Of a DNA stretch of 64,000 nucleotides, positions 42,293 through 55,002 are shown one piece after another (the first letter of the stretch is position 1; each line of letters begins with the position of its first letter). This DNA comes from Mangrovibacter phragmitis (GTDB lineage: Bacteria; Pseudomonadota; Gammaproteobacteria; Enterobacterales; Enterobacteriaceae): contig NZ_LYRP01000001.1 of assembly GCF_001655675.1 (NCBI RefSeq), forward strand, positions 1,213,691 to 1,277,690, read 5' to 3'. The position numbers and the translations under genes are program-made. The notes under the pieces were generated by a model that saw only the letters and a program-made list of their open reading frames with translations, did not search any database and had not been told where the DNA came from.

Positions 42293-42874
42293 ATGAATTT
42301 TCTTGCACATTTACACCTGGCGCACCTCGCTGAGAGTTCGCTGCCCGGTAATTTAATGGCTGATTTTGTTCGCGGTAAGCCAGAAGGTATCTACCCACAG
42401 GCTTTGTCAGACGGTATTCACCTGCACCGGCGTATTGATGTGTTTACCGATAACTTGCCTGAAGTGAAGCTGGCCTGTACCTGGTTTCGCCCACAAACCC
42501 GCCGGGTTGCGCCCATCAGCCTGGATGTCATGTGGGATCACTTCCTTTCCCGCCACTGGGCTCAGCTATCGCCCCAATTTGCACTGAGTGATTTTATTGA
42601 TCACGCACGGGAAACCATTACCCCTGTATTGCCAGATTCACCAGAGCGTTTTGTTAACCTTAACCAGTATCTTTGGGCTGAGCGCTGGCTGGAACGCTAC
42701 AGTGATATGGGGTTTATTGCTTCAGTGCTGAATGGGATGGCTAACCGCCGCCCGCGCCTGGCGAGTTTGCGTGACTCCTGGCAGGATTTGGATACCTGTT
42801 ACCCGCAACTGGAAACCTTGTTCTGGCAGTTTTACCCGGCCATGATGGAAAAAGCCCGGAATAAGCAGCTGTAA
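42293..42874 (+). CDS. acpH: acyl carrier protein phosphodiesterase
   Basis: A 193-residue enzyme, same length as E. coli AcpH (YajB), that removes 4'-phosphopantetheine from acyl carrier protein. Metal-ligand motifs [11 protein letters not shown] and [13 protein letters not shown], and [10 protein letters not shown], are intact. Divergent from queA as in E. coli; in E. coli this marks the other end of the conserved thiI-acpH block. Confidence 0.95.
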   Translation: MNFLAHLHLAHLAESSLPGNLMADFVRGKPEGIYPQALSDGIHLHRRIDVFTDNLPEVKLACTWFRPQTRRVAPISLDVMWDHFLSRHWAQLSPQFALSDFIDHARETITPVLPDSPERFVNLNQYLWAERWLERYSDMGFIASVLNGMANRRPRLASLRDSWQDLDTCYPQLETLFWQFYPAMMEKARNKQL

Positions 42875-42939
42875 AAGCGACTCAGCCATATTGGTGGCTG
42901 TTTGTCCTCCTTCGCCACGCAGTTTCTGAGACATACCGT

Positions 42940-42966
42940 TCAAGATCAGGCAAAAAATGCCGATAT
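42940..42966 (+). promoter_or_regulatory. sigma-28 (FliA) promoter of the FlxA-like gene
   Basis: TCAAGATC, an 11-base spacer and GCCGATAT, against the FliA consensus TAAAGTTT-N11-GCCGATAA: the -10 matches 7 of 8 and the spacing is exact. It ends 34 bases before the ATG at 43001. Confidence 0.72.
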
Positions 42967-43000
42967 TAATTCTGCTTATTGCGAAAAAAAGGAGGAAATA

Positions 43001-43366
43001 ATGTCAACCATCAGCTCATCTGTGACATCAGCTGCGCAGAGTAGCTACAGTTCATCGGGTTCATCCGCAAGCAGTTTATCCGGGCAGATAAACCAGATTC
43101 GCCAGCAAATCATCCAACTGACCCAGCAACTTAAGGAGTTACCGAACTCTAATACAGATGCTGAACTCAATAAAAAGCAGCAGCAGATTCTTCAGTCCGA
43201 AATTGAAATGTTGCAGGCGCAACTGGCACAGCTTGAGCAACAACAGGCTCAAAAAGCCCAGGACAGCCAAACTCAGGCTCAGCAGCAAACCCAGGCAGAA
43301 TCGGAGAAAAAGCCTGAAGGCGTTAATAATCCATCTTCAGCAAACAAGATTGATCTTTACGTATAA
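43001..43366 (+). CDS. FlxA-like small coiled-coil protein
   Basis: A 121-residue hydrophilic protein without signal peptide. A Ser-rich start ([20 protein letters not shown]) is followed by a predicted coiled coil at about residues 27-85 (heptads in [18 protein letters not shown] and [16 protein letters not shown]), then a Gln/Glu/Lys tail. The layout fits the FlxA family, FliA-dependent proteins of unknown function, and a good sigma-28 promoter lies upstream. The ATG at 43001 has a perfect AGGAGG ribosome site; upstream in-frame starts do not. It sits at the junction between the thiI-acpH block and the yfeR region. Its stop overlaps the yfeR 3' end by ten bases. Confidence 0.78.
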   Translation: MSTISSSVTSAAQSSYSSSGSSASSLSGQINQIRQQIIQLTQQLKELPNSNTDAELNKKQQQILQSEIEMLQAQLAQLEQQQAQKAQDSQTQAQQQTQAESEKKPEGVNNPSSANKIDLYV

Positions 43367-44298
43367 CGCATTCCAGACTGATACAAGGGATCGTTTTCCC
43401 GGGCCTGGTCAAGCTGACAGGCCTGTTCTGCAATCACCGACCAAATTGCCTCAGCGGCAGCTGATAATGAGCGATTTTTACGCCGAATCAGCATAATTTT
43501 GCGCTCAACAACTGGCCTGAGTTGCCTGACAACCAGTGAGTCTCCACCCGGAAGTGGCAGGGCCAGCGCAGGCAAAATACTGATACCAATACCCGCCTCA
43601 ACCATTGGGAAAAGTGTTGCCGGGTGCCCTATTTGCTGAACAATATGTGGTTCAATATTTTGCCCGGCAAACGCCGCGTCAATGAGCGGCCGGCTACCGG
43701 AAGCATAGTCTTGCAAAACCAGTGACTGTCCGGCCAGATCCTGCCAGGAAATATTGGCTTTCTGGTTGAGCGCGTTGTCGCGACGGCACAATAAAAAAAA
43801 CGGTTCAGATAACACTGTGGTACACAACAAATCAGTGACTGGCCCGGGATCAATCACAATACCAAAATCGACCTCGCCCTGGCGCACACTTTCCAGCACC
43901 CACTGTTGTGGGCGGTCATGCAGCATGAAGGTGATGTCAGGAAATTGCCGCTGGCTTTGTGCGATAGACTGCGGCATAAGGTGTGCTGAAATGGTCTGGC
44001 TGGCAGCCACTCTGACAATACCGCTTAATGTGTAACTGTGAGCACGGCTGTCGAGTAATACGCTGTGCAGTTCATCCAGCACGCGGGACAGGCGCATCGC
44101 CATTTGTTGCCCGGCCTCAGTCAGGACCACTTCGCGGGTGGTTCGGTCCAGCAATTTTACTTCCAGAGCCAGTTCGAGTTCTTTAACACTATGGCTGACA
44201 GCTGACTGGCTCAGGCCAATGTCTTCCCCGGCACGGCTAAAACTCTGGGTACGGGCAACTGCCACGAAGATACGTAACTGGCGCAGTGTATAATTCAT
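43357..44298 (-). CDS. yfeR: LysR-family regulator YfeR
   Basis: A 313-residue LysR-type regulator, orthologue of E. coli YfeR (308 aa). The N-terminal winged helix-turn-helix is at about 3-60 ([20 protein letters not shown]), followed by a periplasmic-binding-like effector domain. It is divergent from yfeH, and in Salmonella YfeR represses yfeH in response to osmolarity. The 137-base gap to yfeH should hold the shared operator; ATTCATGA-like sequences are at 44310-44320. Confidence 0.93.
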   Translation of the reverse strand: MNYTLRQLRIFVAVARTQSFSRAGEDIGLSQSAVSHSVKELELALEVKLLDRTTREVVLTEAGQQMAMRLSRVLDELHSVLLDSRAHSYTLSGIVRVAASQTISAHLMPQSIAQSQRQFPDITFMLHDRPQQWVLESVRQGEVDFGIVIDPGPVTDLLCTTVLSEPFFLLCRRDNALNQKANISWQDLAGQSLVLQDYASGSRPLIDAAFAGQNIEPHIVQQIGHPATLFPMVEAGIGISILPALALPLPGGDSLVVRQLRPVVERKIMLIRRKNRSLSAAAEAIWSVIAEQACQLDQARENDPLYQSGMRYT

Positions 44299-44435
44299 TT
44301 AACCTCCTCATGAATTCATGAAACCAATCAATTTTATTTCTTAAAGATAACCCGGCACAATCCTGACTGTTAGCTTTGCGTTCTCACTGTTTTGCCACTA
44401 TGTGCAAGGCATTAAATATTAAGAAGGTTATCCTG

Positions 44436-45449
44436 ATGAAATTACTGCGCATACTCGACCCTTTTACACTGACACTGGTATGTACAGTGCTGTTAGCCAC
44501 CTTTTTGCCTGCACAAGGGCACTATGTGGGCTTTTTCGATGGGCTGACTAATGCAGCAATTGCCCTGCTGTTTTTTATGCATGGTGCCAAGCTTTCCCGC
44601 GAAGCGATTATGGCCGGTGGCAGCCACTGGCGTTTGCACCTGTGGGTGATGTGCAGCACGTTCGTCTTATTCCCAATACTGGGCGTGTTATTTGCCTGGT
44701 GGGCTCCCTTTCCAGTCAGCCCGGAGTTGTATAACGGTTTTCTCTACCTGTGTATTCTTCCCGCCACAGTACAATCCGCTATCGCGTTTACTTCGCTGGC
44801 TGGCGGTAATGTGGCTGCAGCAGTCTGTTCCGCTTCGGCATCCAGTTTACTGGGGATATTCCTGTCGCCGTTACTGGTCGGTTTGGTGATGAACGTACAC
44901 GGCTCAAGTGGTTCCACCCTGCACCAGGTGGGCATGATTATGCTGCAATTGTTACTGCCTTTTGTTCTGGGGCACTTGTCACGCCCACTGACAGCGGGCT
45001 TTGTTACCCGCCATAAAAAATGGATTGGTAAAACAGACCAGACTTCCATATTACTGGTGGTTTACACCGCATTCAGCGAAGCCGTGACCCATGGGATCTG
45101 GCATCAGGTTGGGCTGGGCAGCCTGCTGTTTATTATCGGCAGCAGCCTGGTATTACTGGCTATTGTTATCTGCGTGAATATTCAGGTTGCCCGCCGTGCC
45201 GGGTTTAATAAAGCAGATGAAATCACCATTGTGTTCTGTGGTTCGAAAAAGAGCCTGGCCAATGGTATTCCCATGGCGAATATTCTGTTTCCGGCAGCAA
45301 CTGTTGGGATCATGGTGCTGCCACTGATGTTGTTTCACCAAATCCAGCTAATGACATGCGCTATGCTGGCACGCCGGTATAAACGCAAAGCAGAACAGGA
45401 AGCCAGTCAGGCAAGCCACAAAGCAGCCCGCCCGGTAATGGAAGGTTAA
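44436..45449 (+). CDS. yfeH: bile acid:sodium symporter family protein YfeH
   Basis: A 337-residue, ten-segment membrane protein of the BASS/SBF-like family, orthologue of E. coli YfeH (332 aa). AIALLFFMHGAKLSREAI, ILPATVQSAIAFTSLAGGN and FCGSKKSLANGIPMANILFP are conserved. The substrate is not known. I start at the ATG at 44436 (MKLLRILDPFTLTLV, as in E. coli; GAAGG eight bases upstream). Its 3' end overlaps ypeB, on the other strand, by four bases. Confidence 0.94.
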   Translation: MKLLRILDPFTLTLVCTVLLATFLPAQGHYVGFFDGLTNAAIALLFFMHGAKLSREAIMAGGSHWRLHLWVMCSTFVLFPILGVLFAWWAPFPVSPELYNGFLYLCILPATVQSAIAFTSLAGGNVAAAVCSASASSLLGIFLSPLLVGLVMNVHGSSGSTLHQVGMIMLQLLLPFVLGHLSRPLTAGFVTRHKKWIGKTDQTSILLVVYTAFSEAVTHGIWHQVGLGSLLFIIGSSLVLLAIVICVNIQVARRAGFNKADEITIVFCGSKKSLANGIPMANILFPAATVGIMVLPLMLFHQIQLMTCAMLARRYKRKAEQEASQASHKAARPVMEG

Positions 45450-45664
45450 TGAGAGCGGCGTAAGGGCTGCACCAGAGAAGTCAGCCCTTCGGTTTTAATC
45501 AACAGCGCCAGCGACATCAGTTCGCCCAGTTGCCCGGCTGGAAACGCTTCCTTGCGGGCAAACCACAACAAATACTCCTCGGGCAGGTCAATCAGAACCC
45601 GCCCTTTGTATTTGCCAAACGGCATCACCGTATTGGCAACCTCAATCAGTTGGGCCTTATCCAT
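45446..45664 (-). CDS. ypeB: DUF3820 protein YpeB
   Basis: A 72-residue protein of family DUF3820, same length as E. coli YpeB. Core motif MPFGKYKGRVLIDLPEEYLLWFARK. Function unknown; the family motif resembles quorum/exonuclease-associated domains. It starts two bases after the ligA stop and so is likely cotranscribed with ligA. Confidence 0.93.
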   Translation of the reverse strand: MDKAQLIEVANTVMPFGKYKGRVLIDLPEEYLLWFARKEAFPAGQLGELMSLALLIKTEGLTSLVQPLRRSH

Positions 45665-45666
45665 TG

Positions 45667-47694
<2,028 letters not shown>

Positions 47695-47701
47695 TCAATA
47701 T

Positions 47702-47726
47702 AAAAAACCCCCGACTAGCGGGGGCC
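47702..47726 (-). terminator. terminator of zipA
   Basis: CCCCCG-ACTAG-CGGGGG, with a run of T on the minus strand. It lies between zipA and ligA, so ligA needs its own promoter or read-through. Confidence 0.85.
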
Positions 47727-47747
47727 TTGTTAAGAAAAGCGAAAAAG

Positions 47748-48734
47748 TTACGCGTTGGCCTCTTTCACTTCGCGAATCAGGTCCTGATACTCGCGCAGTT
47801 TCTGTGGCGTCATCATGCGGCGCTGGTCATCCATTACCACACCACCCATTTCATCAGCAATGTGTTGCGCAGACTGAAGCATCAGTTTGAAGTTTTGCGA
47901 TGCATCCCCGTAAGAAGGGATCTGCATAAAAATAGTCACACCCGGAGTCATGAACGTGGACATTTCATCAAGGCTGAATGAGCCGGGTTTTACCATGTTT
48001 GCAAGGCTAAACAAAACAGGGCCACTACCATCCGGGCTGAGATGCCGGTGGAAAATATTCATTTCACCAAACTGGAAGCCTGCCTGCTGAATGCTGTTGA
48101 GCAATGCTTCACCATTGAACTGCCCCCCGGTATGGGAAGAGACGTTCATGATAATGACAGCTTCTTTCGTTTGCGATTTAGTTTCAGGCTGTGGCGCACT
48201 GTGTGCCGGAGGTACCGGTTGCGATGCTGGTTCTGCCTGAGGCGCCGGTTCCGGCTCACGATGAGCAGGAGCAGGTTCACGGTAATGTGACACTTCCACG
48301 TCAACCGGCTTCTGCGGTTGCGGATGGCGAACAGGTTCCGGCGCTGGTTGCGCATGGCGCACAACTGGCTCGCGGGTTTCAGGTTCCTTCTCTGCCTGAG
48401 GCGCAGGTGGCTGCTGCGCTGTCGGCTGGCGACGCGGTTGTGCCGACTCATAAGGCGGCTGATAATTATGCTGAGGTGTGGGTGGAGCTACAGGCTCATT
48501 ATGGCGCTCAGGGGTTACCCGGTGAACGCGAACCTCGCCGACACCTTCTTCTTCCTCGTCGTCGTCGTAATCTTCACTGTCATCGTCGTCCTGCAACGAC
48601 TTCATCCGTTTTAAAGGGCGATCGCGAAACACAGAAGAGCGCTCTTTACGGCTGGTCCATAACCCATGGATCAGTAACGCAATAATCGCAATCGCACCAA
48701 CAATGATTAATATCAGACGCAAATCCTGCATCAT
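47748..48734 (-). CDS. zipA: cell division protein ZipA
   Basis: A 328-residue division protein, same length as E. coli ZipA, which ties FtsZ to the inner membrane. One N-terminal membrane helix ([20 protein letters not shown]), a basic then acidic segment, a long Pro/Gln-rich linker (about 90-185) and a C-terminal FtsZ-binding domain (about 190-328, [18 protein letters not shown]). The start ATGATG at 48734 gives MMQDLRL as in E. coli. Divergent from cysZ. Confidence 0.97.
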   Translation of the reverse strand: MMQDLRLILIIVGAIAIIALLIHGLWTSRKERSSVFRDRPLKRMKSLQDDDDSEDYDDDEEEEGVGEVRVHRVTPERHNEPVAPPTPQHNYQPPYESAQPRRQPTAQQPPAPQAEKEPETREPVVRHAQPAPEPVRHPQPQKPVDVEVSHYREPAPAHREPEPAPQAEPASQPVPPAHSAPQPETKSQTKEAVIIMNVSSHTGGQFNGEALLNSIQQAGFQFGEMNIFHRHLSPDGSGPVLFSLANMVKPGSFSLDEMSTFMTPGVTIFMQIPSYGDASQNFKLMLQSAQHIADEMGGVVMDDQRRMMTPQKLREYQDLIREVKEANA

Positions 48735-49029
48735 TATATTCTCGGTTGTTCTAACACCTTGCCACAGCGGCAAACATTTACTCACTAAGAGTATTTGTCC
48801 ATCACAACAAGTGCAAGTGCAGGCGTGTTTTTCCAGACAGAAAGATGAAATAAAACGTGTTTTTTGCTGTTTTTTCGACCGTTTTCAGATTCATCTCGCT
48901 ACCCTGTGCGCAAATTTTTCAGCGTAATCCATACCACCTTAGGAATGAGACGGCTTGAAGTCTGAGCCGGTTTCAGGGTTATGATACACAGGCGATATAA
49001 TCCGGATGACTCAAGGAGTACCAACCAAC

Positions 49030-49800
49030 ATGGTTTCATCATCCCCTGCGGCTTCACGTAGCGGCATTTTTTACTTCTCTCAAGGATGGAAACTCATCAC
49101 TGCACCAGGCATTCGCCGGTTTGTTTTTCTACCATTACTGGTAAATATTGTGCTGATGGGCACAGCATTTGGCTGGCTATTTACCCGGCTTGACCAGTGG
49201 ATACCTGCCCTGCTGAGCCATGTTCCCAACTGGTTACAGTGGCTGAGCTATTTACTCTGGCCGTTAGCAGTCATCTCTATTTTACTTATTTTTGGCTACT
49301 TTTTTTCAACTATAGCCAACTGGATAGCCGCACCTTTTAATGGATTGCTGGCTGAACAACTGGAAGCACGCCTGACGGGCAATACCCCGCCTGATACTGG
49401 CCTTATAGGTATTGCAAAAGATATCCCGCGCATCATGAAACGTGAATGGCAAAAACTGGCATGGTATTTACCAAGAGCATTAGTGCTGCTTCTGCTTTAC
49501 CTGATCCCGGGTATAGGGCAAACCATTGCGCCGGTGCTGTGGTTCTTGTTCAGTGCCTGGATGCTTTCAATTCAGTACTGTGACTACCCATTTGATAACC
49601 ACAAAGTGCCTTTTAAAGATATGCGCGTGGCTCTGCGCACCCGAAAAGTAATGAATATGCAATTTGGTGCGCTGGTCAGCCTTTGTACCCTGATTCCGGT
49701 GCTTAACCTGGTCATCATGCCGGTTGCAGTATGTGGTGCAACGGCTATGTGGGTGGATCAGTATCGCACTAAACATGGCCGCTGGCCTTCAGCTCAATAA
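49030..49800 (+). CDS. cysZ: sulfate transporter CysZ
   Basis: A 256-residue inner-membrane protein (E. coli CysZ 253 aa) that imports sulfate for cysteine synthesis. Four to five hydrophobic segments; [41 protein letters not shown] and [14 protein letters not shown] are conserved. I start at 49030 (MVSSSPAAS, matching E. coli MVSSFTSAP); an in-frame ATG at 49006 is possible. Upstream of cysK as in E. coli. Confidence 0.95.
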   Translation: MVSSSPAASRSGIFYFSQGWKLITAPGIRRFVFLPLLVNIVLMGTAFGWLFTRLDQWIPALLSHVPNWLQWLSYLLWPLAVISILLIFGYFFSTIANWIAAPFNGLLAEQLEARLTGNTPPDTGLIGIAKDIPRIMKREWQKLAWYLPRALVLLLLYLIPGIGQTIAPVLWFLFSAWMLSIQYCDYPFDNHKVPFKDMRVALRTRKVMNMQFGALVSLCTLIPVLNLVIMPVAVCGATAMWVDQYRTKHGRWPSAQ

Positions 49801-50019
49801 ACCGGTTTTCATGGCCCACTGTGGTGTGGGCCAGTTTCTCTGCAACCTGAATCGCTTCGAGGCGCGTTTGCACTCAGGGCAACTTATGCCATCATTTATT
49901 TCATTCTGCTTGTTATTATTTCTCATCTGAATATAGATATGCGAAATCCGTCCTTCACCCGCGATGCTGAGCAGGTATGCTGGAACGGTTCCCAAATTTC
50001 ATACAGTTAAGGACTGGCT

Positions 50020-50991
50020 ATGAGTAAGATTTATGAAGACAACTCACTGACGATTGGTCATACGCCGTTAGTTCGCCTCAACCGCATCGGTAACGGTAAG
50101 ATTCTGGCTAAAGTCGAATCCCGTAACCCGAGCTTTAGCGTGAAATGCCGTATCGGTGCCAACATGATTTGGGATGCCGAAAAACGTGGCGCACTGAAGC
50201 CTGGCGTTGAACTGGTTGAACCTACCAGTGGTAACACAGGTATTGCTCTGGCTTACGTCGCTGCAGCCCGTGGTTACAAGTTAACGCTGACGATGCCTGA
50301 AAGCATGAGTATTGAACGACGTAAACTGCTCAAAGCGCTTGGCGCAAACCTGGTGCTGACCGAAGGCCCTAAAGGGATGAAAGGTGCCATTCAGAAAGCA
50401 GAAGAAATTGTTGCCAGTAACCCGGAAAAATACCTGCTTTTACAGCAGTTCAGTAACCCGGCAAACCCGGAAATCCATGAAAAAACAACAGGCCCGGAAA
50501 TCTGGGAAGATACCGATGGCCAGGTGGATGTGTTCATCGCAGGTGTGGGCACTGGCGGTACACTAACTGGTGTGACACGTTACATCAAAAACACCAAAGG
50601 CAAGAAAGACCTTATCAGCGTGGCGGTAGAGCCAACTGATTCCCCGGTTATTACTCAGGCGCTGGCTGGGGATGAAATCAAACCGGGTCCGCATAAAATC
50701 CAGGGTATTGGCGCAGGCTTTATTCCAGGCAACCTCGACCTGAAACTGGTCGATAAAGTGGTAACTATTACTAACGATGAGGCTATCTCCACCGCACGTC
50801 GTCTGATGGAAGAAGAAGGTATCCTTGCCGGGATCTCTTCCGGTGCGGCTGTTGCAGCTGCATTGAAGCTCCAGGAAGATGAAGCCTTTATCAACAAGAA
50901 TATTGTTGTTATTCTTCCTTCTTCCGGCGAGCGTTATCTCAGCACAGCATTGTTTGCAGACTTGTTCACTGAGAAAGAACTGCAACAGTGA
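50020..50991 (+). CDS. cysK: cysteine synthase A
   Basis: A 323-residue PLP enzyme, same length as E. coli CysK, making cysteine from O-acetylserine and sulfide. PLP lysine in [14 protein letters not shown], substrate loop TSGNTG, phosphate loop [12 protein letters not shown]. Part of the CysB regulon in E. coli; the 219 bases after cysZ should hold its promoter. A second, distinct cysteine synthase (cysM) lies 3 kb downstream. Confidence 0.98.
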   Translation: MSKIYEDNSLTIGHTPLVRLNRIGNGKILAKVESRNPSFSVKCRIGANMIWDAEKRGALKPGVELVEPTSGNTGIALAYVAAARGYKLTLTMPESMSIERRKLLKALGANLVLTEGPKGMKGAIQKAEEIVASNPEKYLLLQQFSNPANPEIHEKTTGPEIWEDTDGQVDVFIAGVGTGGTLTGVTRYIKNTKGKKDLISVAVEPTDSPVITQALAGDEIKPGPHKIQGIGAGFIPGNLDLKLVDKVVTITNDEAISTARRLMEEEGILAGISSGAAVAAALKLQEDEAFINKNIVVILPSSGERYLSTALFADLFTEKELQQ

Positions 50992-51013
50992 TGCCAGACC
51001 TGGCAAAATGAGC

Positions 51014-51041
51014 AAAAAAGCACCCGAATGGGTGCTTTTTT
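51014..51041 (+). terminator. terminator of cysK
   Basis: AAAAAGCACCC-GAAT-GGGTGCTTTTTT, a strong rho-independent terminator 23 bases after the cysK stop. Confidence 0.92.
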
Positions 51042-51157
51042 GTGGAGTAGTTCAAATTTTTACGCTACCCGCCATTGCTTCATTTGCCTGGGTCTGGTAT
51101 TTAACCTGCAACTTTATTTCGAGGCTCGAAATTAATCGCTGATTCGTGATCCCGCCT

Positions 51158-51206
51158 GCTGAATCGATTTACTGATTTGTTACAGGTTACACATTCGCGG
51201 CATAAT
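51158..51206 (+). promoter_or_regulatory. ptsH P0 control region with Cra and CRP sites
   Basis: GCTGAATCGATTTA (51158-51171) is the Cra (FruR) site found at E. coli ptsH P0. TGTTA-CAGGTT-ACACA (51179-51194) fits a CRP site at 8 of 10. A promoter follows: TTGTTA (51177-51182), 18 bases, CATAAT (51201-51206). A second promoter (P1) is expected near 51310-51340. The rest of the 383 bases between cysK and ptsH carries no gene. Confidence 0.7.
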
Positions 51207-51374
51207 ACATAATGTTTCAGACGAGCGATGTGCAGGGCAGCCAGCCAGCGCTATTTAGCGCTTTTCTGCTTTTGACACGGTTTGTCTACGCGTAAGCGAC
51301 AGATACAAGCTAAAGTTAAGCCACACGGCTCTACTCTAGATCCAGACACTAAACCTATAAGTTGGGGAAAAACA

Positions 51375-51632
51375 ATGTTCCAGCAAGAAGTTACTATTAC
51401 CGCTCCGAACGGTCTTCACACCCGCCCTGCCGCCCAGTTTGTGAAAGAAGCAAAAAGCTTTAACGCCGAAATCACTGTGACTTCCAATGGTAAAAGCGCC
51501 AGCGCCAAAAGCCTGTTCAAACTGCAGACTCTGGGTCTGACTCAGGGCACCGTTGTTACCATCTCTGCTGAAGGCGACGACGAACAAAAAGCAGTTGAAC
51601 ATCTGGTTAAACTGATGGCGGAACTCGAATAA
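51375..51632 (+). CDS. ptsH: phosphocarrier protein HPr
   Basis: An 85-residue protein, same length as E. coli HPr. The phosphorylated histidine is His15 in [10 protein letters not shown]; the serine-46 region [11 protein letters not shown] is conserved. It carries phosphate from enzyme I to sugar-specific EIIA proteins. Start at the ATG at 51375 ([13 protein letters not shown]), after GGGGA. First gene of ptsH-ptsI-crr. Confidence 0.98.
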   Translation: MFQQEVTITAPNGLHTRPAAQFVKEAKSFNAEITVTSNGKSASAKSLFKLQTLGLTQGTVVTISAEGDDEQKAVEHLVKLMAELE

Positions 51633-51684
51633 GTTTTTGTTATTCGAGCGAATTCTCTATATCAGTCACAAGTAAGGTAGGGTT

Positions 51685-53412
51685 ATGATTTCAGGCATTT
51701 TAGCATCCCCGGGTATTGCTTTTGGTAAAGCGCTGCTTCTGAAAGAAGATGAGATTGTCATCGACCGGAAAAAGATTTCTGCCGACAAAGTCGACCAGGA
51801 GGTTGAGCGCTTTCTGAATGGCCGTGCGCAAGCTGCGGCACAGTTAGAAGCCATCAAAATCAAGGCTGGCGAAACGTTTGGTGAAGAAAAAGAAGCCATC
51901 TTCGAAGGCCACATTATGTTGCTGGAAGATGAGGAGCTGGAGCAGGAAATCATAGCCCTGATTAAAGATAAGCTGGTTACTGCTGATGCAGCAGCTAACG
52001 AAATTATCGAAGGTCAGGCTACCGCACTGGAAGAGCTGGACGACGAATACCTCAAAGAACGTGCCGCTGACGTTCGTGATATCGGTAAGCGTTTGCTGCG
52101 TAACATTCTTGGCCTGGCTATCATCGATTTAAGTGCAATTCAGGACGAAGTTATCCTGGTTGCCGCTGATCTGACTCCTTCAGAAACCGCACAGCTGAAC
52201 CTGAAAAAAGTTCTCGGTTTTATCACCGATTTAGGTGGCCGTACTTCCCATACCTCCATCATGGCGCGTTCTCTGGAACTGCCTGCTATTGTAGGTACTG
52301 GCGATGTGACCTCTCAGGTTAAAAATGGCGATTATCTGGTCCTGGATGCGGTTAACAACAAAGTTTACGTTAACCCGGACAACGACGAGATAGAAGCATT
52401 GCGCGCCGCGCAAGCTCAGGTTGCAGAAGAAAAAGCTGAGCTGGCTAAACTGAAAGACCTGCCTGCGATTACCCTTGACGGGCACCAGGTAGAAGTCTGC
52501 GCTAATATCGGTACTGTGCGTGATGTCGCAGGTGCTGAACGTAATGGTGCGGAAGGGGTTGGTCTGTACCGTACTGAATTCTTGTTCATGGACCGTGATG
52601 CACTGCCCACTGAAGACGAACAATTTGAAGCCTATAAAGCAGTTGCCCAGGCATGCGGTGATCAGGCTGTAATTGTCCGTACCATGGACATTGGCGGCGA
52701 CAAAGAGCTGCCTTACATGAACTTCCCGAAAGAAGATAACCCGTTCCTTGGGTGGCGTGCGGTACGTATCGCGCTGGATCGCCGCGAAATTCTGCGTGAC
52801 CAGTTGCGTGCCATTCTGCGTGCATCTGCTTTCGGTAAACTGCGCATCATGTTCCCGATGATTATTTCCGTTGAGGAAGTGCGCGAACTGCGTGCCGCTC
52901 TGGAGTCTTACAAAGACGAGCTGCGTGCTGAAGACAAAGCATTTAATGAAAATATTGAAATCGGCGTAATGGTGGAAACACCTGCTGCGGCAACCATTGC
53001 CCGCCATCTGGCGAAAGAAGTCGATTTCTTTAGTATCGGTACCAACGATTTAACGCAGTATACGCTGGCGGTTGACCGTGGTAATGATATGATTTCACAT
53101 CTTTACCAGCCGATGTCACCGTCTGTACTGAACCTGATCAAGCAAGTTATTGATGCATCTCATGCAGAAGGTAAGTGGACAGGTATGTGTGGCGAGCTTG
53201 CTGGCGATGAACGTGCTACACTTCTGTTGCTGGGGATGGGCCTCGACGAATTCAGTATGAGTTCCATTTCTATCCCGCGCATTAAGAAGATTATTCGTAA
53301 CACGAACTTCGAAGATGCCAAGGTTTTAGCAGAGCAGGCTCTTGCTCAACCGACTACGGACGAGTTAATGAAGCTGGTTAACAAGTTCATTGAAGAAAAA
53401 ACTATCTGCTAA
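51685..53412 (+). CDS. ptsI: PTS enzyme I
   Basis: A 575-residue cytoplasmic enzyme, same length as E. coli EI, that takes phosphate from phosphoenolpyruvate to HPr. The active-site histidine is in [21 protein letters not shown], and the C-terminal PEP-binding barrel has [18 protein letters not shown] and [11 protein letters not shown]. 52 bases after ptsH. Confidence 0.98.
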   Translation: MISGILASPGIAFGKALLLKEDEIVIDRKKISADKVDQEVERFLNGRAQAAAQLEAIKIKAGETFGEEKEAIFEGHIMLLEDEELEQEIIALIKDKLVTADAAANEIIEGQATALEELDDEYLKERAADVRDIGKRLLRNILGLAIIDLSAIQDEVILVAADLTPSETAQLNLKKVLGFITDLGGRTSHTSIMARSLELPAIVGTGDVTSQVKNGDYLVLDAVNNKVYVNPDNDEIEALRAAQAQVAEEKAELAKLKDLPAITLDGHQVEVCANIGTVRDVAGAERNGAEGVGLYRTEFLFMDRDALPTEDEQFEAYKAVAQACGDQAVIVRTMDIGGDKELPYMNFPKEDNPFLGWRAVRIALDRREILRDQLRAILRASAFGKLRIMFPMIISVEEVRELRAALESYKDELRAEDKAFNENIEIGVMVETPAAATIARHLAKEVDFFSIGTNDLTQYTLAVDRGNDMISHLYQPMSPSVLNLIKQVIDASHAEGKWTGMCGELAGDERATLLLLGMGLDEFSMSSISIPRIKKIIRNTNFEDAKVLAEQALAQPTTDELMKLVNKFIEEKTIC

Positions 53413-53451
53413 TCCACGAGATGCGGCCCAATTACTGCTTAGGAGAAGATC

Positions 53452-53961
53452 ATGGGTTTGTTTGATAAACTGAAATCTCTGGTTTCCGATGATAAAAAAG
53501 ATACCGGAACTATTGAGATTGTTGCTCCGCTGTCTGGTGAAATCGTTAATATCGAAGACGTACCGGATGTGGTATTTGCTGAAAAAATTGTGGGTGATGG
53601 TATTGCTATCAAACCGAATGGCAACAAAATGGTTGCTCCGGTTGACGGCACTATCGGAAAAATTTTTGAAACTAACCATGCCTTCTCTATTGAATCTGAC
53701 TCTGGCATCGAACTGTTCGTTCACTTCGGTATTGACACAGTCGAACTGAAAGGTGAAGGTTTCAAACGTATTGCTGAAGAAGGTCAGCGCGTGAAAGCCG
53801 GTGACGTTGTCATCGAATTCGATCTGCCGCTGCTGGAAGAAAAAGCAAAATCTACTCTGACGCCGGTTGTCATCTCCAATATGGATGAAATCAAAGAGTT
53901 GGTGAAACTGACTGGTTCTGTAACTGTGGGCGAAACCCCGGTTATCCGCATCAAAAAATAA
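53452..53961 (+). CDS. crr: PTS glucose-specific enzyme IIA
   Basis: A 169-residue protein, same length as E. coli EIIA-Glc. The two active-site histidines are in [22 protein letters not shown] (His75 and His90). It passes phosphate to glucose EIIBC, and by its phosphorylation state controls adenylate cyclase and inducer uptake. In E. coli pdxK follows; here it is missing and cysM comes next. Confidence 0.98.
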   Translation: MGLFDKLKSLVSDDKKDTGTIEIVAPLSGEIVNIEDVPDVVFAEKIVGDGIAIKPNGNKMVAPVDGTIGKIFETNHAFSIESDSGIELFVHFGIDTVELKGEGFKRIAEEGQRVKAGDVVIEFDLPLLEEKAKSTLTPVVISNMDEIKELVKLTGSVTVGETPVIRIKK

Positions 53962-53975
53962 CCAGGCCTGTTCTG

Positions 53976-54014
53976 TAAAAACGGCACCTCATGCTTCATG
54001 GGTGCCGTTTTTTT
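53976..54014. terminator. bidirectional terminator, crr/cysM
   Basis: AAAACGGCACC and GGTGCCGTTTT pair across a 12-base loop, followed by T7 on the plus strand and preceded by A-rich sequence, so it serves both convergent genes. Confidence 0.9.
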
Positions 54015-54032
54015 ATGCCCAAAAGGGAAGCT

Positions 54033-54941
54033 TTAAATCCCTGCGCCTTGTGTATAGTGCTCTTCACCAAATACGCCAGTAGACAAGTAACGGTCTCCCC
54101 GGTCACAAATAATGGCCACTACCAGCGCATTGGGGTTTTCTCTGGCCACACGCAATGCGCCGGCCACCGCGCCACCTGAGCTGACACCACAAAACAGGCC
54201 CTCTGTTGCGGCCAGTTTACGCATGGTGTTTTCCGCGTCAATCTGGTTTATATCCAGCACCTGGTCAACCAGAGACGCATCAAAAATGCCAGGCATCCAG
54301 GCTGCAGGCCAGCGGCGAATACCGGGAATACTACTCCCGTCCTCCGGTTGCAGGCCAACAATACGCACAGTACCAGACTGGCTTTTTAAATAACGGGCCG
54401 TGCCTGTAATAGTACCAGTGGTTCCCATACTGGAAACAAAATGGGTTATTCTGCCCTGTGTTTGCTGCCAAATTTCCGGCCCGGTAGTGGTGAAATGCGC
54501 CAGTGGGTTATCCGGGTTATTAAACTGGTCGAGAATTTTCCCCTCGCCATTGTCTGCCATGCTCTGAGCCAGTTCCCGCGCGCCTTCCATACCCTGTTCC
54601 CGGCTGACCAGAATCAGCTCTGCCCCATAAGCCTGCATGGCGGCTTTACGCTCCTGACTCATATTGGCTGGCATCAGTAGCTTCATTTTGTAGCCCTTCA
54701 TGGCAGCAATCATCGCCAGCGCAATCCCCGTGTTGCCGCTGGTTGCCTCAATCAGTGTATCGCCAGGCGCGATATCACCGCGCTTTTCAGCCTGAGTAAC
54801 CATAAACAACGCAGCACGATCTTTTACGGAGCCTGCCGGATTATTGCCTTCCAGTTTTACCCAAATTTCACTGCCATTATTCAGCCCGGTGTGCTGCAAA
54901 CGCACCAACGGTGTATGACCAATAGTCTGTTCAAGTATCAT
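54033..54941 (-). CDS. cysM: cysteine synthase B
   Basis: A 302-residue PLP enzyme (E. coli CysM 303 aa) that makes cysteine from O-acetylserine and can use thiosulfate to give S-sulfocysteine. PLP lysine in NPAGSVKDRAAL, TSGNTG, and GTTGTITGTARYL. Last of the cysP-T-W-A-M run, but a terminator lies between cysA and cysM. Confidence 0.97.
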   Translation of the reverse strand: MILEQTIGHTPLVRLQHTGLNNGSEIWVKLEGNNPAGSVKDRAALFMVTQAEKRGDIAPGDTLIEATSGNTGIALAMIAAMKGYKMKLLMPANMSQERKAAMQAYGAELILVSREQGMEGARELAQSMADNGEGKILDQFNNPDNPLAHFTTTGPEIWQQTQGRITHFVSSMGTTGTITGTARYLKSQSGTVRIVGLQPEDGSSIPGIRRWPAAWMPGIFDASLVDQVLDINQIDAENTMRKLAATEGLFCGVSSGGAVAGALRVARENPNALVVAIICDRGDRYLSTGVFGEEHYTQGAGI

Positions 54942-54957
54942 TAAGCGACTTTTCCCA

Positions 54958-54983
54958 ACAAAAAAGCGGCCTTACGGCCGCTT
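54958..54983 (-). terminator. terminator between cysA and cysM
   Basis: AAGCGGCC-TTAC-GGCCGCTT, with a T6 run on the minus strand, 17 bases before the cysM start. It would end or weaken cysPTWA transcripts before cysM. Confidence 0.8.
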
Positions 54984-55002
54984 ACAGGTGCTTATAAAAC
55001 TA

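Noticed and set aside
42902..43000. N-terminal extension of the FlxA-like protein
   Set aside because: It would cross the sigma-28 promoter; the ATG at 43001 has a perfect ribosome site.
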